Source: Dehalococcoidia bacterium UBA2160 | GTDB lineage: Bacteria; Chloroflexota; Dehalococcoidia; Lucifugimonadales; UBA1123 | Length of the DNA: 36,904 nt | Direction: 5' to 3' | Assembly: GCA_002328865.1 (NCBI GenBank) | Contig: DCWO01000007.1 | Coordinates: forward strand, 966 to 37,869 | Shown here: piece after piece, positions 31,878 to 36,904 of the stretch | Layout of the letters: each line of letters begins with the position of its first letter | Position numbering within the stretch: the stretch's first letter is position 1 | Program-made: the position numbers and the translations under genes | Notes under the pieces: model-generated | Told to the model about the DNA's origin: nothing | The model's input: the letters and a program-made list of their open reading frames with translations, nothing else | The model's database searches: none

Positions 31878-32834
31878 GTGCAGGCAGTAGACGCGATTCG
31901 CATCCAGGAGATGGCGGCGAAGCTGAGAGAAAACGTTCAACGGGTTATCGTCGGAAAAGACGAGGTGATCGACCTCGCGATCATAGCCCTGCTCTGCAAA
32001 GGCCACATCCTGGTCGAAGACGTGCCGGGCATCGGCAAGACAACCTTGTCGAAGGCACTCGCCCAGTCGCTGGGTTGCACGTTCAGTCGAATCCAATTCA
32101 CGCCTGACCTCATGCCGACCGACGTCCTCGGCGTCAATTTCTACAACCAGAAATCCGGCGACTTCGAGTTTCGCTCCGGTCCCATTTTCAGTCAGGTGCT
32201 GCTTGCGGACGAGATCAACCGCGCCACGCCCAGGACCCAGTCGGCGCTTCTCGAGGCGATGGGGGAACGACAGGCCACCATCGACGGGGAGACGCGATTG
32301 CTCAAAGAGCCGTTTCTCGTCATGGCGACCCAAAACCCCATCGAGATGGAGGGGACGTTCCCGCTGCCCGAGGCGCAGCTCGACCGCTTCATGGTCCGAA
32401 TTCAAATCGGCTACCCTTCACCCGAAGAGGAGTCCGACATTCTACTTCGATTCAAGCGTGACACCGTCCTGGCTTCGTTGGACGCGGTCACCACCGAGGA
32501 AACGCTTCGAGAGATGCAGAACGCGGTCACGGAAGTCATGGTCGACGACCAAGTCAGGATGTACGTGGTGGCCATCGCTCAAGCCACACGACAACACGAC
32601 GGCCTGTCGCTGGGCGTGAGTCCAAGGGCCGCCCTGGCACTGTACAAGACCTCACAAGCCCGCGCCGCGATGGACGGCCGGGACTTTGTCACGCCTGACG
32701 ACGTCAAGGCGATGGCGGAAACCGCGCTCGCACACCGAATGATTCTCACCTCCAACTCGCGTCTTCGCGGCCGGTCAACAACCCAGATCGTCAATGACGT
32801 GTTGGAGTCGATTCCGGCGCCGATCGAAAGGTAG
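31878..32834 (+). CDS. MoxR-family AAA+ ATPase
   Basis: Predicted 318-residue AAA_3 ATPase. Walker A is VPGIGKTT (49-56), Walker B LLADEINR (108-115), sensor 1 ATQNPIEMEG, and FPLPEAQLDRF is the MoxR-specific segment. The C-terminal lid domain includes GVSPRAALALYKTSQA. MoxR ATPases act as chaperones that assemble or activate partners, commonly von Willebrand-type DUF58 proteins encoded next to them. GTG 31878 is preceded by GGAGGG at ideal spacing and gives a normal length. An open frame back to 31749 overlaps the flavoprotein gene and is unlikely. DUF58 starts 5 bases after the stop, so these are co-transcribed. Confidence 0.93.
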   Translation: MQAVDAIRIQEMAAKLRENVQRVIVGKDEVIDLAIIALLCKGHILVEDVPGIGKTTLSKALAQSLGCTFSRIQFTPDLMPTDVLGVNFYNQKSGDFEFRSGPIFSQVLLADEINRATPRTQSALLEAMGERQATIDGETRLLKEPFLVMATQNPIEMEGTFPLPEAQLDRFMVRIQIGYPSPEEESDILLRFKRDTVLASLDAVTTEETLREMQNAVTEVMVDDQVRMYVVAIAQATRQHDGLSLGVSPRAALALYKTSQARAAMDGRDFVTPDDVKAMAETALAHRMILTSNSRLRGRSTTQIVNDVLESIPAPIER

Positions 32835-32839
32835 CCGGA

Positions 32840-34075
32840 TTGTTCAACCAGTTCTGGCACGACATCTGGATCCTCCTGTTCGTGGTGCTCATCATCATCG
32901 GCGTGTTCGCTGGGCAGGGCCTGGTCATCGGTTTCGGCGTGATGGGCTTGCTGGTGGCTGGCATCTCGTGGGTGTGGAACAGGCTCTCCCTGGAGGAGGT
33001 CTCATACGCGCGAAAGATCTCACAGCCTCGGGTGTTCATCGGTGAAGAGACCATGTTGGCTGTCTCGGTGACGAACCGCAAGCCGCTGCCGATAGGCAGA
33101 CTCGAGATCACCGACGAGGTTCCTGAAGAGCTAACGGTCGCGGATGCCGACATCAGCCCGAGCGCCAATCCCAAGTACACCGTCATGCGCCATATCACGT
33201 CGTTAGCCTGGTACGAACGCATCAGTTGGGAGTACACGATCAAGGCGAACCATCGAGGTTTCTACCGGATCGGACCCGCCCGATTGGAGAGCGGCGACCT
33301 GTTCGGCTTCTTCAACAGCGAATCCCGAGCATCGGACAACGACTACCTGCTCGTCTACCCCAAGGTGGCGCCGTTGCCGGAAATCGGCATTCCGGCGGTT
33401 AGACCCCTGGGTGAGACGAGAGGCGGCATGGCCATCTTCCAGGACCCGTCAAGGCCGGCGGGCGTCAGGGACTATCAGCTCGGGGATCCGTTGAAGACAG
33501 TGGACTGGAAACTTAGCGCCCGGATGCAGCGTCTTCAAGTCCGCACATTCGAGCCGAGTTCGACCTACACGGTTGTGCTCGTCGTCGTCGTGGAGACCAC
33601 CGAACGCTCGTGGGAAGGCTACTCGCCGATCAATCTCGAGCGGGTCATAACCGCGTCGGCGTCTCTCGCGTCTTACGTATCTGAGAAACAGTACAGCCTT
33701 GGGCTGTTCTCCAACGGCACGCCCATACTGTCGGATAGGCCGATGAAGGTCCCGCCCGCCCGGTCGCCCGAACAGCTCACGATAATCCTTGAGGCGTTGG
33801 CCACAATACGCCCTCTGCCGATCGGCCCGATGGCGCCGCAATTGGCTCAGTACACGAAGCAATTCTCCTTGGGCGTGACCATGGTCATTGTCGCAGCTCT
33901 GCTCAACGAAGACATGGTAGAGACGATTGAGGACCTTCGGCGACATGGTTACAAGCTGGTCGTGGTGTACTGTGGCGACACTCCATGTCCTCCACTGCCA
34001 GAAGGGGTGCTCGTCCACAACATTCAGGACCACCTGGACAAAATGGAGCTCGCCAGTGAATTTGGTCCAAGATAG
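32840..34075 (+). CDS. DUF58 (vWA-like) membrane protein
   Basis: Predicted 411-residue protein. Two hydrophobic segments at about residues 8-25 and 27-46 anchor it. An Ig-like region follows, and the signature VRDYQLGDPLKTVDWKLSAR of DUF58 appears near residue 215, then a vWA-like part starting TVVLVVVVETTERSW. DUF58 proteins are standard partners of MoxR ATPases and have been linked to envelope or cell-wall functions. The start is TTG 32840 with AAAGG upstream inside the end of moxR, giving close coupling. The final 20 bases overlap the start of the next gene. Its role is inferred from the operon. Confidence 0.9.
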   Translation: MFNQFWHDIWILLFVVLIIIGVFAGQGLVIGFGVMGLLVAGISWVWNRLSLEEVSYARKISQPRVFIGEETMLAVSVTNRKPLPIGRLEITDEVPEELTVADADISPSANPKYTVMRHITSLAWYERISWEYTIKANHRGFYRIGPARLESGDLFGFFNSESRASDNDYLLVYPKVAPLPEIGIPAVRPLGETRGGMAIFQDPSRPAGVRDYQLGDPLKTVDWKLSARMQRLQVRTFEPSSTYTVVLVVVVETTERSWEGYSPINLERVITASASLASYVSEKQYSLGLFSNGTPILSDRPMKVPPARSPEQLTIILEALATIRPLPIGPMAPQLAQYTKQFSLGVTMVIVAALLNEDMVETIEDLRRHGYKLVVVYCGDTPCPPLPEGVLVHNIQDHLDKMELASEFGPR

Positions 34076-35462
34076 GCTGGTATTGGCGGCCACGGCCGTT
34101 CTCGAGAGCGTTTGGCTGTACGCTCTGTTTGCGGTGTTGGGATTGTTGATGGCTCAAAACGGCAGCCCCCTCTCGTGGATAGTGGCTGTCGCCATCCTGG
34201 GTTTGTCGACGATCACGGCAAGGACGCTCGGCGCGATCATAATGCCGCCGGCCATGCCGTATGCCATCCAGATGGCGGCAGGCGCCATCGTCATCTACCT
34301 TGCCTTGGGCGCCCAGGTGCAGATCGCGGGTGAAAGTTTCGAGCTGGGGTGGATCTCGAATTTGTGGTCGGACACCATCCCGGTGAACTACGGCGTGACC
34401 GTGGGCCTGGGCGGGTTCTTCGGGGCTCTCCTGTGGTGGCGTGGAGGCAGGCTCGCGTCAGTCGAGTATCCGGTCGAGCATCTGAACAAGAACTTCAGGA
34501 TCGGGCTGATTTTCCTTGCTCTCGCGGCCGTGGTGGATGTGTTCCATGGGGCGGACCTGAAGACTTTTCCGTTGATGTTCGTGTATTTCGCGGCTGGGTT
34601 GACCGGTTTGAGTTTGGCACACCTTCTGCCCGCGTCCCAGCGGACAGCCGGGCAGAAAGCCTGGCCGAGGATAATCAGCGCCGTGATCGCCGTGGTGATC
34701 GTTGCCGGTCTGCTCTTCAGCCTGCTTCAACGAGGAGTGCTGACGTACATTTCAGAGCCGCTCGGGTTCCTTCTCAGCGCATTTGCCACCGTCATCTTTT
34801 TCGTGTTCATCATCCCGATGGTGTACATCATCGAGTTCTTGATGAGGGGGCTCTTCAGCCTCATTTCGAAAGTCGTCGGCGACCCGGAAGCTCCGACGCT
34901 GGAGGCCAGCGAAGGCGTTGGCGAGATGCTCATGCGCCTACAGGAAGAGTCAGGAGACACCGGACCTTCGATGTTGCTTCAGGCGATAGAGTGGACGTTG
35001 TTGGCGATTATCGTAGTTGTCGTCTTGATCGTCTTGGCTCGGTCGTTCCGGCGACGGATCCGTTGGCGGAGGACGGATCAGGAAGGCATTCGAGAGTCGG
35101 TGGCCGAGGATGCGGGCGCAACGGTGGACTTCGCGAAGTTGCTGTGGGGACTGGTGCCAGACCGGTTCCGAAAACGCAAGGGGTCACCGCCAATGCGCCT
35201 GCCGGATGACGAACCCGGCATCGTCGATGTGTTCAGGCTGTATTTCGGAATGCTGATGCAGGCTGAGAAGAGAGGATCGCCCCGACCGGCGAACCAGACG
35301 CCAGCGGAATACGCCTCGACTTTAGAGCAGTTGTTTCCTCAGAACCTCGTGCGATCGGCTACCGCCGCATTCGTCAGGGCGTGCTACGGCCACAAACCGG
35401 CGCCGCGTGAGCAAATCGAAGAGATGCGGTCAGCCCTGGAGGAAGCATCGACCGGGCCGTAA
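34056..35462 (+). CDS. Polytopic membrane protein with DUF4129, TgpA-like but without transglutaminase core
   Basis: Predicted 468-residue membrane protein. About eight hydrophobic segments fill residues 8-270, with another at about 310-328 (WTLLAIIVVVVLIVLA). The C-terminal VDVFRLYFGMLMQAEKRGSP followed by TPAEYASTLEQLFP matches DUF4129. Third genes of MoxR-DUF58 operons usually encode a membrane-bound transglutaminase (TgpA type) with a Cys-His-Asp core between the helices and DUF4129. Here that region is only about 40 residues and has no such triad. GTG 34056 has TGGAGC upstream and overlaps the DUF58 gene by 20 bases, so translation is likely coupled. It could be a scaffolding or regulatory remnant of the transglutaminase. 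Confidence 0.82.
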   Translation: MNLVQDRLVLAATAVLESVWLYALFAVLGLLMAQNGSPLSWIVAVAILGLSTITARTLGAIIMPPAMPYAIQMAAGAIVIYLALGAQVQIAGESFELGWISNLWSDTIPVNYGVTVGLGGFFGALLWWRGGRLASVEYPVEHLNKNFRIGLIFLALAAVVDVFHGADLKTFPLMFVYFAAGLTGLSLAHLLPASQRTAGQKAWPRIISAVIAVVIVAGLLFSLLQRGVLTYISEPLGFLLSAFATVIFFVFIIPMVYIIEFLMRGLFSLISKVVGDPEAPTLEASEGVGEMLMRLQEESGDTGPSMLLQAIEWTLLAIIVVVVLIVLARSFRRRIRWRRTDQEGIRESVAEDAGATVDFAKLLWGLVPDRFRKRKGSPPMRLPDDEPGIVDVFRLYFGMLMQAEKRGSPRPANQTPAEYASTLEQLFPQNLVRSATAAFVRACYGHKPAPREQIEEMRSALEEASTGP

Positions 35463-35495
35463 GGGATCCTGCCTCACCCAGCGTCCCACGCCCGA

Positions 35496-35867
35496 TCAGA
35501 GAGCCCGCCCTGCCACGATGCCGACCGCTGCCGCGGTCATTCCCAACGCGACGCTGCCGACGACGTTCAGAGCGGCTTTCGCGATGTCGCCAGACTCGCC
35601 TGACTGAACGCCCGCGACCATCAACGTCGAGAACGTCGTGTACGAGCCGAGAAACCCGACCGCAACTAGCATGCGGACTCCGGACGGCCAGCCAGGATGG
35701 GCGTCGGACAGCGACACGAACATTCCGAGGACGAACGACCCGGAGATGTTGATCAGGAATATGCCGAGGACGGTTGGCACGCCGACGATGCTGATAACGA
35801 CGCGGTCAAGCGCATACCTCGATACGGCGCCCATCGCGCCGCCCAATGCGATCATCGCCCACGACAT
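35496..35867 (-). CDS. crcB: Fluoride channel CrcB/FluC
   Basis: Predicted 123-residue, four-helix membrane protein. GGAMGAVSRYAL in helix 1, FLINISGSFVLG (Asn40) in helix 2 and GFLGSYTTFSTL in helix 3 are the Fluc family signatures, including the Phe-Ser-Thr residues that line the pore and bind the central sodium ion. It forms a dimeric channel that lets fluoride leave the cytoplasm. Only one copy is seen, so it should be a homodimer. It starts 43 bases after the trxB stop on the same strand and may be co-transcribed. I see no fluoride riboswitch in the short upstream gap. It is convergent with the DUF4129 gene. Confidence 0.93.
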   Translation of the reverse strand: MSWAMIALGGAMGAVSRYALDRVVISIVGVPTVLGIFLINISGSFVLGMFVSLSDAHPGWPSGVRMLVAVGFLGSYTTFSTLMVAGVQSGESGDIAKAALNVVGSVALGMTAAAVGIVAGRAL

Positions 35868-35910
35868 CAGCGAACGCGCGCCTCGTCGAGCCTGTGCAGG
35901 GGCATCCGGG

Positions 35911-36846
35911 TCAGTCCTCCCACTCGCGTCCCTCGACGTAGCGGTGGGCTGCGATCGCGGCGGTGGCGCCGTCCCCGGCGGCGGTGACGAGCTGGGCGGC
36001 TGAAGACTGCCTGATGTCCCCTGCCGCGAATAGGCCTGTCAGCGGGGTCCGCATCCACAGGTCGGTCGGAACGTGGCCTCCGGCGTCTAACTCGATCAGT
36101 TCCGATAGGAAGTCCGAGTTCGGCTCAAGTCCCACGTAGATGAACACGCCGGAGAGATCGACTCTCGACGTCTCGCCCGACGGAAGGTCCGTGATGTTGA
36201 CGCTGGTCACTTCGCCGTCGCCGTGGATCTCGTCGATGCTAGTGCTCCAACGAACCTCGATCTTCGGATTCGACAGCACGCGGTCTTGGAGGAGCTTCTG
36301 GCCGCTGAAATGATCTTCGCGGCAGAAGACGATGACCTTCGACGCGTATTCCGTGAGCGTGATCGCTTCGTCGAGGGCCGAGTCGCCTCCGCCCACCACG
36401 GCGACCACTTGGTCCATGAAAAAGCCGCCGTCGCAGGTCGCGCAGTACGACACGCCTGCTCCGTGCAGCTCCTCTTCTCCGGCGACGCCCAATTTTCGGA
36501 GGGTGGACCCCCCGGCGATTATCACTGCCTTGGCTTTGAGTTCGCCGTCATACGTTTCCACGGACCAGTACTGGCCTTCAGACCGCAGGCCGGTCACCTC
36601 GGACAGCCGAAAATCGAGGCCGTTCGTCATCGCTTGTTCCTGGAGCTTCGGCCCCAACTCGAAGCCGGACACGCCTTCGGGAAAGCCCGGGTAGTTCTCG
36701 ATCTTCTCCGCGTTGATCACCTGGCCGCCGGTCATCATGCGTTCAAGCAGCGTGGTCTTCATACCGTGCCGGCTGGCAAAGATTCCGGCGGTGAGCCCAG
36801 CGGCGCCGCCGCCGATGATCACAACGTCGAATTGGTCGTCAGGCAT
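35911..36846 (-). CDS. trxB: Thioredoxin reductase-like flavoprotein with altered NADPH site
   Basis: Predicted 311-residue FAD protein. The FAD motif is IIGGGAAGLTAG, the redox-active pair is Cys135-Ala-Thr-Cys138, the NAD(P) domain motif is VVGGGDSALDEA, and GLFAAGDIR closes the FAD site, all as in thioredoxin reductase. E. coli TrxB uses HRRDGFR to hold the NADPH 2'-phosphate; the aligned residues here are CREDHFS (175-181), so two of its three arginines are Glu177 and Ser181. NADPH specificity is therefore doubtful; NADH or another donor is possible. ATG 36846 has AAAGGAGC upstream. crcB follows after 43 bases. It may recycle thioredoxin or a related disulfide protein. Confidence 0.9.
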   Translation of the reverse strand: MPDDQFDVVIIGGGAAGLTAGIFASRHGMKTTLLERMMTGGQVINAEKIENYPGFPEGVSGFELGPKLQEQAMTNGLDFRLSEVTGLRSEGQYWSVETYDGELKAKAVIIAGGSTLRKLGVAGEEELHGAGVSYCATCDGGFFMDQVVAVVGGGDSALDEAITLTEYASKVIVFCREDHFSGQKLLQDRVLSNPKIEVRWSTSIDEIHGDGEVTSVNITDLPSGETSRVDLSGVFIYVGLEPNSDFLSELIELDAGGHVPTDLWMRTPLTGLFAAGDIRQSSAAQLVTAAGDGATAAIAAHRYVEGREWED

Positions 36847-36877
36847 GGATGCTCCTTTTGTGCCTACCTTTTGAACG

Positions 36878-36904
36878 CCTCGTTTTTCGAGGGCTTCGTT
36901 TTTC
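36878..36904. repeat. Small hairpin and 9-base direct repeat upstream of trxB
   Basis: CCTCG-TTTTT-CGAGG (36878-36892) is a 5-bp hairpin. TCGTTTTTC occurs at 36880-36888 and again at 36896-36904, at the window edge. It may be part of a larger repeat or terminator of an upstream gene outside the window; only a fragment is visible. Confidence 0.3.

Noticed and set aside
35868..35910. Fluoride riboswitch upstream of crcB
   Set aside because: Only 43 bases separate crcB from trxB, too short for the known aptamer plus expression platform, and no matching motif is seen.
36878..36892. Intrinsic terminator at the window end
   Set aside because: Only a 5-bp stem with T bases in the loop rather than after the stem; too weak and cut by the window edge.

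Overview
The window is a gene-dense, GC-rich bacterial chromosome segment. Short intergenic gaps, frequent GTG/TTG starts, mostly purine-rich ribosome binding sites and housekeeping genes (mutS2, fmt, trxB, an ECF sigma factor) all point to a bacterium. The mix of CaiB/BaiF CoA transferase, HpcH/HpaI aldolase, RidA, nitronate monooxygenase, TcuA-like flavoprotein, amidohydrolase and >1,100-residue FtsX-like permeases resembles free-living Chloroflexota (Dehalococcoidia/SAR202-type). That assignment is inferred from gene content only; there is no rRNA or other phylogenetic marker. No tRNA, rRNA, CRISPR array, insertion sequence or phage module was seen.

Layout: (1) 2-4416: truncated phosphotransferase, SAM methyltransferase, chromate transporter and a convergent MFS transporter. 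(2) 4652-5919: a soluble zinc-finger anti-sigma gene divergent from an ECF sigma factor gene, with a small membrane ORF behind the sigma gene. (3) 6026-13674: a catabolic-looking block with an HpcH/HpaI aldolase, RidA, SDR and zinc-type alcohol dehydrogenases, HAD hydrolase, DUF971 protein, D-aminoacylase-type amidohydrolase, a frameshifted VOC gene, an ABM-family monooxygenase and a beta-rich protein of unknown role. (4) 13911-23240: a kelch-repeat lipoprotein followed closely by two paralogous giant FtsX-like permeases with no ATPase in the window. (5) 23251-29367, minus strand: CoA transferase, fmt, mutS2 and nitronate monooxygenase. (6) 29379-30177: a compact, AT-richer two-gene unit resembling a toxin-antitoxin pair. 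(7) 30329-35462: TcuA-like flavoprotein, then a MoxR / DUF58 / DUF4129 membrane operon. (8) 35496-36846, minus strand: crcB and an unusual trxB.

The most interesting parts are the kelch lipoprotein/FtsX operon without an ATPase, the toxin-antitoxin-like pair, the divergent sigma/anti-sigma arrangement with an RsrA-like zinc motif, the MoxR-DUF58 operon whose third member lacks a transglutaminase core, and several enzymes whose signature residues are replaced (TrxB, RidA, HpcH/HpaI aldolase, D-aminoacylase-type amidohydrolase).
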